Of a stretch of DNA of 57,232 nt, positions 12,601-19,849 are shown in pieces. Each line of letters opens with the position of its first letter. Position 1 is the stretch's first letter. The notes under the pieces were generated by a model. It had not been told where the DNA came from and ran no database searches. It worked only from the letters and a program-made list of their open reading frames with translations. The translations under genes and the position numbers were made by a program. The stretch lies in the NCBI GenBank assembly GCA_018266395.1, contig JAFEAM010000042.1:1-57232 (forward strand), in the 5' to 3' direction. This DNA is from Bacteroidota bacterium. Its GTDB lineage: Bacteria > Bacteroidota > Bacteroidia > Cytophagales > Cyclobacteriaceae.

Positions 12601-15600
12601 CATTGTGCCGGCTGGTACGACCTATGCATGGTCCGCGCCTGTGGTTACGGGCGGGGTGACGGGTGGCAGTTCGCAGACCGGGCAATCCAACATCAGTCAG
12701 ACACTCACTAACCCTACAAACGTAAATCAAACGGCCACTTACACTGTTACACCTACTTCCGGTGCAGCCGGTGCATGCGTGGGCTCAACCTTTACCGTAA
12801 CGGTCACTGTTAATCCTGTTCCCGTCATCCCGGCACAGACGGCAACGATCTGCAGCGGTGGCACATTCAATGTGGCACCTGCAAATTCATTACCCACCAC
12901 CATTGTTCCTGCCGGTACTACCTATACATGGACAGCACCTGTTGTGACCGGCGGTATCACCGGCGGCAGTGCCCAGGCGGTAGCTCAGCCCAATGTCAGC
13001 CAGACGTTGGTGAACCCTACCAATGCGGTGCAAACTGCCACCTATACGGTTACTCCTACGTCGGGTGCAGCCGGTTCCTGCGTTGGTGCAAGCTTTACCC
13101 TGGTGGTGACCGTCAATCCTCAGCCGGTCATTCCAGCCCAGTCGGCAACTATTTGCAGTGGCAGCACCTTTACTATTTCTCCGGCAGACGGAGTGCCTAC
13201 GTCATCTACAGTAGTACCTGCGGGTACTACCTACAGCTGGGGCGTGCCTATTGTCACAGGGGGCATCACTGGTGGTAGCGCACAGTCTGGACAAGCATCT
13301 ATCAGCCAGACACTGGTGAACCCTACCAATGCTGCCCAAACTGCAACCTATACGGTGACTCCTACATCGGGCGCTGCAGGCAATTGCGTGGGAGCGAATT
13401 TCACCGTGGTGATTACGGTCAACCCGGTGCCGGTTGCTCAGGCCTTGTCTTCCATATCGCGGTGCAGCGGCCAGCCTATAAACTTCAATCTGCAAGACAT
13501 TATCAACAACGTGGCGCCGTTTGTCGGAGGCAACTCTGTGAACAGTGTATTCAAGTATTCGGTAGTGGCCGACTTCCCGCTTGACCTGTCGCCGGCGGTC
13601 TTCCCCGGCACTTATGACAGGACGGTGGCTTCGGCAGCATCGATTACCGAGACATTCTCAAATTATTCCAATCACGATGTCACACTAACCTATACGGTAA
13701 CGCCGATCAGTGTTATTGGCAACTGCCCAGGCACGCCATTTACATTCAAGGTGGTCTACCATCCCGAACCTGTAGGCAGCAACTTCAGTGAGCCAAACTG
13801 CAACACTGTTCTTAACCACAGTATCCAGACACAGATCACCAATGGACTGGCGAGTGTGTTCACGTATACTATTTCGCAAGTGCCCGCTGCTGCACTGGTT
13901 CTGCCTCCTGACCGCACGGTCGCCTCGAGTAATCCGATCACTGACAGCTATGTCAATCTTACCGGCAGTCCCGTTGTAGTAACCTACACCATCACCGCGT
14001 TCAACCAGGCATTCCCTGCCTGCGTGGGATCTGCGACGTTCACGTATGATGTGACCATCAGTCCCAAGCCTACCGGCGTGAGTGACACCAAGCCGGCGGT
14101 ATGCTCTGATGTCTCGTTCAGTGTGGATCCTCAGGCTAACATTGTGCCTGCCGTGAACAGTACGTTTACGTGGACAGCTACCTATGACGGTTCTCCGATC
14201 CCTGGAGGCACGGGTCTGCTCACGGGATCATTTACCAACACCAGCAACAATTCCAAGGATGCAGTCTACACGATCACACCGACTGCAGTTGGATCAGGTT
14301 GCGTCGGGCCAACATTTACCATCACCATACCGATCAACCCTGAGCCGGTTATGGATCCTGCCCTGGCCAATCCTCCGGCAGTATGCAGTACCAATGCCGT
14401 GTCAACAAATGCAATTAATGTGGTGCTTGGAACGAATGGGGTATCGGTTCAGGCAAGTTCATTCACCGTAACACTGAAGAGTCAGGATGCGGGATTGACC
14501 GGAACGCCGACCACCGGTACATTCCCTGCTGCAGGCGGATTCTCGAATGCTATCATGAATGATACGTACCGCAACACTACGGCTGCGCAACTAAAAGTGG
14601 TTTATACGGTTGTGCCTAAATCAGCTGCCGGCTGTAACGGCGATGCCTTCGATATTACCGTACTGATTAATCCGGAACCGGTGGTAAGTGTTCCGCCGAA
14701 TACAGTTTGTACGACCATCAGTTCGAACATCATTCTCGCAACCAACGGTACCTCTGTGGGTGCGGCTTCTTACAAATTGATCAACGTGACCGTGCCGGGT
14801 ACCATTACCGCTGATCCGGGCAACACCGCTGTGGGCACCACAAGTGGTATCAATCTGATCAAGAATGATAAGTACACCAACAATACTGCTGCGCCTGTTA
14901 CAGTGGTTTATGAGATCCGTGCTATCAGTGCGGCGGGTTGCACAGGCGAGTCAGCATTCATCAACCTCATCATCAATCCCGGCCCGGTTCTCGATCCTGC
15001 ATTGAGCCCGACTCCTGTATGCAGTGGTGTGGCATCAGGCGTAACGCTGGGCGTTGCTGCAGGTTCTGTTGCCGCTGCGAGCTACAATATCAATTCAGTG
15101 GTATTCCCTGGATTAACTGCTGGGCCATCCAACCAGGGTATCGGTACAGGCAAGCCGGCCAACTACATCTTCAATGACTCATACATCAACGTGACCAACA
15201 ATCCGTTAACCGCCACTTACAGCATCACGGCTGTTTCGGCTGCAGGTTGCGCAGGTCCGACGGGCACCGTTATCCTGACCATCAATCCTGCACCTGACCT
15301 TGCCAACAATCTGAACAAGACCGTTTGTTCGGGAGGCGCTGCCGGAATCTCACTTGCCATTGCCAACAGCGTGGCGATGGGAGACTATACCCTTAACTCT
15401 GTGACGAAAGCTCCGGCACTGGTAGCCGCTGGCGGCAATGCCACACCTGGCGCAGGGAAGGCATCCAATGCCCTGGCTGCTGATGTGTTCACCAACCCGA
15501 CTACAGGAGTACTTACAGTCATATACAACATTTCACCTCGTTCAAGCGCCAACTGCTTTGGCCCTGCCGAAGATGTTGTACTGAGTGTGGAGCCGACGAT

Positions 15601-18600
15601 AAGTGCGGCGCCGGTGAACAATAAGCCCAGCATTTGCAGCAACAGCGGATCGACCTCCGATCCAACCGATATTGTTTTGGCGTCGCCGTCCGTTCCATCG
15701 GCAGGTGTGATCACATTCAATTATACAGCTGCACTTACTTCAGGTTCCAACACAACAGGATTTATAGCAGCCGGTCTCACCAACCTTGCACAGAACTATC
15801 ACATCCAGGATAACCTGATCAATAGTTCCAATGCTGTCTCTGTCGTCACCTATACCATCACACCCGTAGCGGCCGGTGCCAGGGGAGGACTTGGATGTAT
15901 CGGTACACCGGTGACGGTATCGGTAACAATTGAACCGAAGCCCAAGCTTGTTGCTGCGCCGACAGTCAAGACCGTATGCGAAGGTGTTGCAACCGGAATA
16001 GCCTTGTCCTCACCGACCATCCCGTCGGTAGGCGGTGTTCAATTCCTGCTGGTCAGCGCAGTGGCAACAGGCGGAGTGACAGGCGCATCACCCAACGGAA
16101 CCATTTTCGCGAACCCGTCGACACTCAACGATGTATTGAGTAACCCGTCTACGACAGTTCAGTCGGTGACCTACACTTTGCGCCCGAGAATGACAGGAGG
16201 TGCAGGATGTATCGGGGATGATGTAACCGTCACCATCAATGTGAACCCGAGACCGACGATAACAGCAACACCGCAGGCACCGATTTGCAGCGGTGACCAG
16301 ATTGACATTTCACTCACGGCAGATGTCGCTAATACTGTTTCAACTTGGACAGTTTCCGCTCCGGGCACAGTCACAGGTGCCAGCCCCGGAGCCGGTGACC
16401 GTATATTCCAGGTGCTGTTCAACAGTGGAAACATAGTTGAGACTGTAACCTATACCATAACACCTCAGGCCAGCGGTTGCTCAGGTACTCCGTTGATTGT
16501 GGCTGTTCAGGTAAGTCCCAAGGCCAAGATCATCGGCGTTCCCACTACGACCACAGTTTGTCACGGCGGAACGCTCAATGTGCCACTCAGCAGCAATGTG
16601 GCGGCAGGGGTGACTTATGACTGGACTGTGGATGATCCAAATGGATTGGGTGTTCCTGCAACCGGTTCAGGTAATGTGATCAACCAGGTGATGAATAATA
16701 CCCTTGGATTTCAGGCGACCCTGACCTATACCATCACACCGACTGGCCCCGGCCCTGGTGCAGGCTGTGTGGGTGAATCGAAGATCATGATCGTGACAGT
16801 GGCTCCGCAGATTACCGCTGCATGGCTGAATTCACCTTCACCGGATTACATCTGTAAAGGCAATACCGAGTACCTCATCTTCCAGTTTGGTGGTCAGGCG
16901 CCGTTTGACTTCACGTATACAGAAGGATCGACGCCTATCACCGTGACCAAGAAAGGCAACGTGGCAGTTATAGCCAGGCCCAATATGACGGCTACCACGA
17001 CCTTTACCATTACCTCTGTGAAAGATGCCCTCGGTTGTACCACAGCGTTTAATGTGCCGTTTACCGTGAATGTGGGTGATACCGATCCCACGTTCAGCAT
17101 CATTTCGCCTGCTGCGACCTGTAGTCCGAACAATGTATCGTTCCAGTATAACCAGGTGGCGGGTACCATCTATACCTGGAGATTCGGGGACTCGGCAGAC
17201 TCGGTCTTCACAGCCACTACCACGGTTCCGAACAAGGTTATCAAGCATACGTATGTCAACCTGAGCCCTACCAGTACGCTGAACTATCCGGTTTCACTAC
17301 AAACCGAATTGCCTGCGCCGTTCCCTGGTTGCGTGAAGTCTTCTTCACCCAAAACGGTTACGATCTACCCGCAAATCATTCCCAATGTGCTTTCTGATAA
17401 GACTGAGATATGCAGCGGTGAGTCAGTTTTGTTCATGAACCAGAGTGTTGGCGCCACTTCACAGACCTGGAGTTATCGTGTGCAAGGTCAGACCGCCGAG
17501 ACGGCTATGGGTACTACTCTGAATCTGAGCTATGTGTTCACCAACACGACAACGTCGAACCCGATTACCTATGAGGTTATCTACAGGGGTACCAATGGCA
17601 ACTGTCCCACACCGGATCAGATACTTCCCATTATGGTGTACCGCAGCGCTACTGCAGGCTTCAATGAAGGCACAGTGCCGTTGTTTATCAACGGCCAGTC
17701 GAATGTAAACTTCACGAATACAACGGTACCTGTTGACGGCACAGCATTTACTTATGACTGGGACTTCGGTTCTGATTCACAACCTCAGACCTTTACCGGA
17801 ACAACACCGCCTACGGTGAAATATGTGCGACCGGGGCCTAAGGTGGTAACACTTACGGTAACCAATACACAGAGGACATTGTGCAAGTCTGAATTCCAGA
17901 AGACTATCCAGATCGATGTTCCACCATTGGTGGCAGAGTTTGTGGCATCGCCTACAGAGTCCTGCTATCCTTCCACGATCAAGATTGTGAGCAGCAACAT
18001 CACAGGAGACGTCGTGGATTGGAGGGTATATGACAATAATGGGCGTGTAGTGGCTACTTCTACGGGATTCCAGCCGTCGTTCCCTATTCCTGCAGAAGGG
18101 AAGTACACCATTACACTAAAGACATCCAACTCAATGACAGGCCAGGTAGCAATTGCACCCAATCAAACGGTTACTGTCTATGGTAAGCCTTTTGCCTCAT
18201 TCGATGCGCGACCTGATGTAGTTTACGTACCGGATACTGAGTTGAGTACGTTTAATTTCAGTACAGACGCCAATCAATGGCTGTGGGATTTTGGCGATGG
18301 TGCCACTTCTACGGATGAAGAACCCAAACATACGTATAAGATCGAGGGCATCTACGACATAACTCTTTATGCACAGTATGATCATGGCAACAACCTCGTT
18401 TGCGCCGATACACTGAAGCACCAGGTGGTGGCCAAGCAGGGCGGTATCACGAAAGTGCCGAATGCCTTCACGCCTAACCCCGCCGGACCTTCAGGAGGTG
18501 TCTCAGGCGGAGGTGGTGCAGGAGCAGGCGGCACCGGAACATTCAATGACGTGTTCCTGCCGATTGTGAAGGGCGCTGAAGAATTCAATCTTCAGATTTA

Positions 18601-18772
18601 TGACCGTTGGGGTAACCTGATATTCGAGAGCAATGACCAGAACGTCGGCTGGGATGGCTATAATCAGGATGGAAGGATTCTCCCTGCAGGGGTGTATGTG
18701 TACAAGCTTACCATCAGGCTGTCAGACGGTCAGCGGTCTACACAGATTGGTGATGTGACTATGATCCGGTAA
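629..18772 (+). CDS. Giant secreted PKD/Ig-like repeat protein with T9SS type B sorting domain (SprB-like adhesin candidate)
   Basis: A protein of about 6,047 residues. An in-frame TTG exists at 614, but the ATG at 629 directly opens a signal peptide: a basic start, a hydrophobic core at residues 14-25, and likely cleavage before Gln31. Residues ~31-2150 hold divergent Ig/PKD-like modules. Residues ~2151-4264 are 21 tandem units of ~101 residues, each running from NPxPxIPxQTATICSG to TFTVTVTV. Further divergent modules follow, with clear PKD domains near the end (for example WLWDFGDGATS). The C-terminus (from ~5,940) is a gliding-motility-associated CHU_C domain (VPNAFTPN...NDVFLP...DRWGNLIFES...VYVYKLTIR), the signal for T9SS type B export. 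A SprF-like gene follows after 6 nt. By analogy to SprB a surface adhesin or motility role is plausible but unproven; no enzymatic domain was recognised. Composition is rich in Thr, Val, Pro, Gly and Ala and poor in Lys and Arg. Confidence 0.93.
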   Translation: MLSSRFAPKSFRTALILLILSFGLWKSSFGQTVSYTAGNAQHTTLSQTQIIVTWTGAGGATGIAFNGGAPNLALWTVKINGTAVPVTGAVIGGFAVILTFDATAFNGVAFIKPGQTMTVAYAGGAGAGTVTAQPGGAAAPAMSDNSVNNWVFTCGTDLIFFNQGDYAPVDQCTPVVMNFHQFQYKVSLRYKNSSQFAARPILYAITWGDGTSNSVSPYQSDLLGVANATFIDPTGFLGSPGVVLTTRQTHNYPASLPTIPTNDCTWNVSVTPYVNAPLANCNTLTQTTLFATYDTDNANSGTLNFPFNPPGSGETTNQVCLGTNVNMKFTDQTVLNCRVAFEPTQPNDLVRNIRIVYGSQVWGAPSNIPDIRVTPPAGFGVPTTQVTNNDATGSFIFPGGSPASLGGPGWAPTGAGGIGVPDFNGVIQLATPVTAATATTYMGQITTTLTNNQAVGQRFYVRLDYWDVCNPYNSLSPTNPAPVSISNYVEIVTRPGPLTTSGLSICYTNPNSTAYNFSVGGTAPGMTAINWYNRNSLIPATMTGTITSSTASTTVTGVGTQFTTQLAVGMALYNAAGTSLVGTIASITNNTTLVLGANANVALAGTAFRAGAYLMSTGGSTNYSAGNYTSAKLAVGAPFTSNNPNGKYYSVWATQVVGGTNSCESVPIEVVIYQQPDISGSAVSAPVGSTSICNGTNGVSYTNATATPTKSIAASTATNGALINFPTEIFWSNNFPATVTITPTTGTPVSVNYNLATDPTPITTRNLSTVLRYQATTVSVISPNPAPNSVATYNIASQLCSTNPANLAVTVYGVSKGGTPAPASQTICETGAVANITLGGFQGTIQYWQKRINGAGGFVPDASLGVGATITPVIPIVGGLQTTYEYQAVVQNGPCASATSTTATVVVNPKPTTATIALGTGATTICKGGSTAIEIDMPPVGAGGGTPNYTIVYRANGVNQPAVNNYVSGADITVSPIVNTTYDLFSVTDSKGCTATTLVGSVTISVKAITAAISTNGATSLCPPPNSTTIKTTITDTNGNPLTTYTVNYKDNLGNNYSTGAGYVSGNAITVTNLPSPGLTYTLTSVTEDGIGCTSSSNTGSAVISVGAPISAATLSGGGNVCLNLPYNLSLSITGGVAPYTITVTPSVGAPFNVISPSAPASISVPTSAVGTIGYSASVIVDACGFSFLGAGGNPQNVTVNPLPTANNQTPTVCSTAAGGSTAVVDLTTLQNAINPGAVTLAWFTGYNAGTLVFSGPIATPTAATVTNAVSVYARVTDNVTGCVSPATVTYTVNPRPNAPTGATGSTYCSTGAPTAISVANPGAGLTIDWYANPAGGVVLAGGTATLSYTPPSAGTYYAETRNTATGCVSTARTAVVSTMDTQTTAANAGPNQPNICSSAASVTMAAVAVDNGGIGGWTVPGKIAYFQNFKNFADGTTSSAGIDGFSRDVSAATTFANQANTTGGYFEVRSNRFEANNTNGDLGGGAGNMGNVIWSSPVIDISGMASVQATVNLFNNSSGGQTLDGGLDADYAQVYYSVNGGAPTNFSTNGLVNSTTVPAFAFSGASVTATAFGAPLVPSAPNTLQIFVKISVNNPNERIAISNVVVKDPASSITFDNPNSPTAVVTNLPAPAAGAAAIATTLKWTAASALGVCPPTSSTTTVTINAAPLITAGQVPAVCSGLALGYKVLLTGGANTPGTLYSWPDPDGAGPATAGVAVPEANAVTINDVLTNTTGNNITVNYVITPTSGLGCVGAAQTVAVTVRPAPALVVPQTKTICSGQSVNYEILLSPANLPAGTMLSWPDPDGVGGPATAKTIAADPAGTKHITDILTNAGAAPMTVTYQVTPTSASGCVGATQSVVVTVNPLPAANTITGGGTVCSGSSILLYQVTPNAGSTYNWVVPPLFTKFGGGGPSDFFVLLQFPSVGTATLQMTETNSYGCVGSPNTLSINVASAPGALSITGQNPVCKNQTGVTYSVPAGSFTPTSTYNWTASGATIVSASSGVGLQTITVDFGLSGAASISVSEVSVSGCTGSPFTLNVVANDRPVMTSANSQSICSGDVTTLSFAATPPSTFNWKVTSITGSITAATTPVLAVGNTGSGDLSATFNGAAVLTNTSAAVGSVTFDVTPVATAAPNCQGTTQSVVITVNPRPAIPDQTATICSGSAFTITPANGTPTAATIVPLGTTYTWTAPIVTGGITGGTAMAVGQPSISQTLTNPTNTVQTATYTVTPTSGTSGLCVGPTFQVVVTVNPKPAVPNQTATICSGTVFTVTPTDGVPSAATIVPAGTTYTWPAPVVTGGITGASAQVTGVASISQTLTNPTNLPQTATYTVTPVAGTCTGSTFTVTVTVNPAPVIPNQTATICSGSAFTISPANGVPTAATIVPAGTSYAWGAPVVTGGITGGSAQVNQANISQTLTNPTNIPQTATYTVTPTSGAAGACVGATFTVTVTINPKPVIPAQTASICSGGTFTITPADGVPTAATIVPAGTLYTWLAPAVTGGITGGSAQAVGVASISQTLTNPTNVPQTATYTVTPTSGAAGSCVGSTFTVTITVNPVPVIPAQTATICSGGTFTVTPANGVPTGATIVPGGTTFTWTAPVVTGGITGGSAQAVGQPNISQTLTNPTNTAQTATYTVTPTSGAAGACVGATFTVTVTVSPMPAIQAQTASVCSGTAFTVSPANGVPTAATVVPAGTLYTWGAPIVTGGLTGGSAQSNQASISQTLTNPTNSVQTATYTVTPSSGGCAGTPFTVTVTVNPMPTVPAQTATICSGGTFTIAPANGVPTAATIVPAGTTYSWPAPVVTGGITGGSAQAGQVNISQTLTNPTNVSQIATYTVTPTAGTCVGSTFTVLVTVDPMPAIPAQTATVCSGATFNITPSNGVPTAATIVPAGTTYTWPAPVVTGGLTGSSGQAVGVATISQTLTNPTNSTQTATYTVTPVSGGCTGATFTVTVTVNPKPVIAAQTATICSGGTFTISPTDGVPTAATIVPAGTTYTWGAPIVTGGVTGASAQTNQANISQTLTNPTNVPQTVTYTVTPTSGAAGACVGATFTVTVTVNPKPVIPNQTAAICSGGTFTINPTDGVPTAATIVPGGTTYTWAAPVVTGGITGGSAQAGQANISQTLVNPTNTVQTATYTVTPTSGAAGACVGATFTVTVTVNPAPVIPDQTATICSGSAFSVIPANGGATIVPVGTLYTWTAPVVTGGLTGGSAQPTAQTSISQTLTNPTNAVQTATYTVTPVAGSCTGATFTITVTVNPLPAIPAQSATICSGSVFTVSPADGVPSSATIVPAGTTYTWPAPVVTGGITGGSAQAVGVASISQTLTNPTNTVQSATYTVTPVAGSCTGTAFTVVVTVNPMPTIPAQVASVCSGSAFTVTPSNGVPTAATIVPAGTTYTWTAPAVTGGMTGGSAQVVGVTSISQTLTNPTNVNQTATYNVTPTSTLGCVGTPFAITVTVNPKPVIPAQTSTICSGGTFTISPSDGVPTAATIVPAGTTYSWPNPVVTGGITGGSSQTGQANISQTLTNPTNTTQTATYTVTPTSGAAGACVGATFTVTVTVNPTPAIPNQTATICSGGTFTITPANSGATVVPLGTTYSWAAPVVTGGITGGSAQAGQINISQTLTNPTNTVQTATYTVTPTSGAAGSCVGAPFTVTVTVNPTPVIPNQVSTICSGSAFTVTPSNGGATIVPVGTLYTWTAPIVTGGLAGGSAQGVAQTSISQTLTNPTNTAQTATYTVTPVSGTCTGATFTITVTVNPMPAIPAQSATVCSGNAFTVTPVDGVPSSATIVPAGTLYTWPAPVVTGGITGGSAQAVGVASISQTLTNPTNTVQSATYTVTPVAGSCTGSTFTVVITVSPMPTIAAQTTSVCSGSAFTVTPTNGVPTAATIVPAGTTYTWTAPLVTGGITGGSAQAVGVSPISQTLTNPTNVNQTATYTVTPFAGGCTGPTFTVTVTVNPKPVIPAQTVSVCSGLPFTISPTDGVPTAATIVPAGTTYAWSAPVVTGGVTGGSSQTGQSNISQTLTNPTNVNQTATYTVTPTSGAAGACVGSTFTVTVTVNPVPVIPAQTATICSGGTFNVAPANSLPTTIVPAGTTYTWTAPVVTGGITGGSAQAVAQPNVSQTLVNPTNAVQTATYTVTPTSGAAGSCVGASFTLVVTVNPQPVIPAQSATICSGSTFTISPADGVPTSSTVVPAGTTYSWGVPIVTGGITGGSAQSGQASISQTLVNPTNAAQTATYTVTPTSGAAGNCVGANFTVVITVNPVPVAQALSSISRCSGQPINFNLQDIINNVAPFVGGNSVNSVFKYSVVADFPLDLSPAVFPGTYDRTVASAASITETFSNYSNHDVTLTYTVTPISVIGNCPGTPFTFKVVYHPEPVGSNFSEPNCNTVLNHSIQTQITNGLASVFTYTISQVPAAALVLPPDRTVASSNPITDSYVNLTGSPVVVTYTITAFNQAFPACVGSATFTYDVTISPKPTGVSDTKPAVCSDVSFSVDPQANIVPAVNSTFTWTATYDGSPIPGGTGLLTGSFTNTSNNSKDAVYTITPTAVGSGCVGPTFTITIPINPEPVMDPALANPPAVCSTNAVSTNAINVVLGTNGVSVQASSFTVTLKSQDAGLTGTPTTGTFPAAGGFSNAIMNDTYRNTTAAQLKVVYTVVPKSAAGCNGDAFDITVLINPEPVVSVPPNTVCTTISSNIILATNGTSVGAASYKLINVTVPGTITADPGNTAVGTTSGINLIKNDKYTNNTAAPVTVVYEIRAISAAGCTGESAFINLIINPGPVLDPALSPTPVCSGVASGVTLGVAAGSVAAASYNINSVVFPGLTAGPSNQGIGTGKPANYIFNDSYINVTNNPLTATYSITAVSAAGCAGPTGTVILTINPAPDLANNLNKTVCSGGAAGISLAIANSVAMGDYTLNSVTKAPALVAAGGNATPGAGKASNALAADVFTNPTTGVLTVIYNISPRSSANCFGPAEDVVLSVEPTISAAPVNNKPSICSNSGSTSDPTDIVLASPSVPSAGVITFNYTAALTSGSNTTGFIAAGLTNLAQNYHIQDNLINSSNAVSVVTYTITPVAAGARGGLGCIGTPVTVSVTIEPKPKLVAAPTVKTVCEGVATGIALSSPTIPSVGGVQFLLVSAVATGGVTGASPNGTIFANPSTLNDVLSNPSTTVQSVTYTLRPRMTGGAGCIGDDVTVTINVNPRPTITATPQAPICSGDQIDISLTADVANTVSTWTVSAPGTVTGASPGAGDRIFQVLFNSGNIVETVTYTITPQASGCSGTPLIVAVQVSPKAKIIGVPTTTTVCHGGTLNVPLSSNVAAGVTYDWTVDDPNGLGVPATGSGNVINQVMNNTLGFQATLTYTITPTGPGPGAGCVGESKIMIVTVAPQITAAWLNSPSPDYICKGNTEYLIFQFGGQAPFDFTYTEGSTPITVTKKGNVAVIARPNMTATTTFTITSVKDALGCTTAFNVPFTVNVGDTDPTFSIISPAATCSPNNVSFQYNQVAGTIYTWRFGDSADSVFTATTTVPNKVIKHTYVNLSPTSTLNYPVSLQTELPAPFPGCVKSSSPKTVTIYPQIIPNVLSDKTEICSGESVLFMNQSVGATSQTWSYRVQGQTAETAMGTTLNLSYVFTNTTTSNPITYEVIYRGTNGNCPTPDQILPIMVYRSATAGFNEGTVPLFINGQSNVNFTNTTVPVDGTAFTYDWDFGSDSQPQTFTGTTPPTVKYVRPGPKVVTLTVTNTQRTLCKSEFQKTIQIDVPPLVAEFVASPTESCYPSTIKIVSSNITGDVVDWRVYDNNGRVVATSTGFQPSFPIPAEGKYTITLKTSNSMTGQVAIAPNQTVTVYGKPFASFDARPDVVYVPDTELSTFNFSTDANQWLWDFGDGATSTDEEPKHTYKIEGIYDITLYAQYDHGNNLVCADTLKHQVVAKQGGITKVPNAFTPNPAGPSGGVSGGGGAGAGGTGTFNDVFLPIVKGAEEFNLQIYDRWGNLIFESNDQNVGWDGYNQDGRILPAGVYVYKLTIRLSDGQRSTQIGDVTMIR
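7079..13420 (+). repeat. 21 tandem ~302-nt coding repeats (PKD/Ig-like units)
   Basis: Twenty-one consecutive in-frame units average 302 nt (2,114 codons in total). Each has the same order of motifs: NPxP, QTATICSG, a FTxxPxxGVPTAATIVPAGTTYTW strand pair, VTGGITGGSAQ, ISQTLTNPTN, QTATYTVTP, and CVG or CTG before TFTVTVTV. Units 11, 15, 16 and 20 lack a few residues in the GVPTAATIVP region. Units 9-13 (9506-11011) and 14-18 (11012-12505) correspond one to one, so a five-unit block was duplicated. The array lies wholly inside the giant secreted protein. Confidence 0.95.
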
Positions 18773-18778
18773 CTTTAG

Positions 18779-19813
18779 ATGCATATGAGGAGGTGGGTTC
18801 TTGGTTTCGTCTTGTTGCTGGCAGTTGCCTTTCGATCGACTGCGCAGGACCCCCTTTTCTCTCAGTATTACCAGCAGCCATTATATCTGAATCCGGGATT
18901 CACAGGCATTACTCCCCAGCAACGCGTGGCATTCAATCACCGGATACAGTGGCCTAATCTTCCACAGGCGTTTTCCACTTTCGCTGCGTCTTATGATATC
19001 CGTGTGGATGAACTTAACAGCGGCTTTGGAGTTCTGGCAACCACCGATAAGATGGGATCTGCCGGATGGCGTACCACCACTGCCAGCCTCCTGTACAGTT
19101 ACTCCATCAAAGTCAGTGAGAAGCTGCTCGTCTCACCAGGCCTGAGTTTTGGATACGGGATCAATGGCCTTGACCGGACCAAACTGGTGATGGGCGATGG
19201 GCTGGAATTCAATGGTCAGTCTCTTGACCCGGATCTGAACAAGATCGGCAATCAGCAGTATTTTGACTTTGGTGCTGGGTTGCTGGCCTACACAAAGACA
19301 TGGTGGGTTGGCGCCTCATTTGCCCACATGAATCAGCCAAACCTGTCTATCCTTAATGACGTAACCCGCCTCCCCATGAAGGTGACCATCCATGGTGGCG
19401 GAAGGATTCCACTGCTTAACGGACTTCGAACAGCGTCCAAGGTTTCCTATTTGACACCGTCTTTTATCTATCAGTCCCAGGGAGGTATCACGCAGTTGGC
19501 GATGGGTCTGAGCTATCATATTGACCCTGTCTTTGTGGGCTTCTGGTACAGGGGCAAACCATTCCAGAAGAATGTGCTGGGTACAGTTCAGCAGGATGCC
19601 ATAGTACTTCAGATGGGAATTTACCTGGATAAGATGACTATAGGTTATAGTTACGATTTCACCACTTCCGGCATGGCGGCTGCATCTGGTGGCGCGCATG
19701 AGCTTTCCATAGTGTATGAATTCACAGCCAAGCCCATTCATCGGGGCGTCAAGAAAAGGAACCGGCTGATTCCATGTCCTACCGGCGGTAGGCAGGAAGG
19801 TTTCTGGAAGTAA
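18779..19813 (+). CDS. PorP/SprF family type IX secretion membrane protein
   Basis: A 344-residue outer-membrane beta-barrel protein of the PorP/SprF family. Such proteins are needed for export or surface attachment of particular T9SS type B substrates. The start shows a signal peptide (RRWVLGFVLLLAVAF, cleavage after STA before Gln), followed by the family hallmark DPLFSQYYQQPLYLNPGFTG. Later segments alternate aromatic and polar residues as expected for barrel strands. Start may be the ATG at 18779 or the one at 18785. It begins 6 nt after the stop of the giant protein gene, so the two are almost certainly one transcript, and the giant protein is the likely dedicated substrate. Family membership is seen in the sequence; the pairing is inferred from position and from the sprB-sprF precedent in Flavobacterium. 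Confidence 0.92.
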   Translation: MHMRRWVLGFVLLLAVAFRSTAQDPLFSQYYQQPLYLNPGFTGITPQQRVAFNHRIQWPNLPQAFSTFAASYDIRVDELNSGFGVLATTDKMGSAGWRTTTASLLYSYSIKVSEKLLVSPGLSFGYGINGLDRTKLVMGDGLEFNGQSLDPDLNKIGNQQYFDFGAGLLAYTKTWWVGASFAHMNQPNLSILNDVTRLPMKVTIHGGGRIPLLNGLRTASKVSYLTPSFIYQSQGGITQLAMGLSYHIDPVFVGFWYRGKPFQKNVLGTVQQDAIVLQMGIYLDKMTIGYSYDFTTSGMAAASGGAHELSIVYEFTAKPIHRGVKKRNRLIPCPTGGRQEGFWK

Positions 19814-19849
19814 AGAAAGTACAATCTCTCTCACCCGGATCAAAAGCTT

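Noticed and set aside
7201..12730. Long open frames in other frames and on the minus strand within the repeat array (for example 7201-7689 +, 11728-12390 +, 9758-10291 -, 11990-12730 -)
   Set aside because: They are shadows created by the repeated, stop-poor coding sequence. Their products are Cys/Arg/Ser-rich with no domain, while the main frame shows strong motif conservation.
7079..13420. Regular repetition that might look like a CRISPR or satellite array
   Set aside because: The period is ~302 nt and a multiple of three, the units are fully coding, and there are no short identical repeats with unique spacers.
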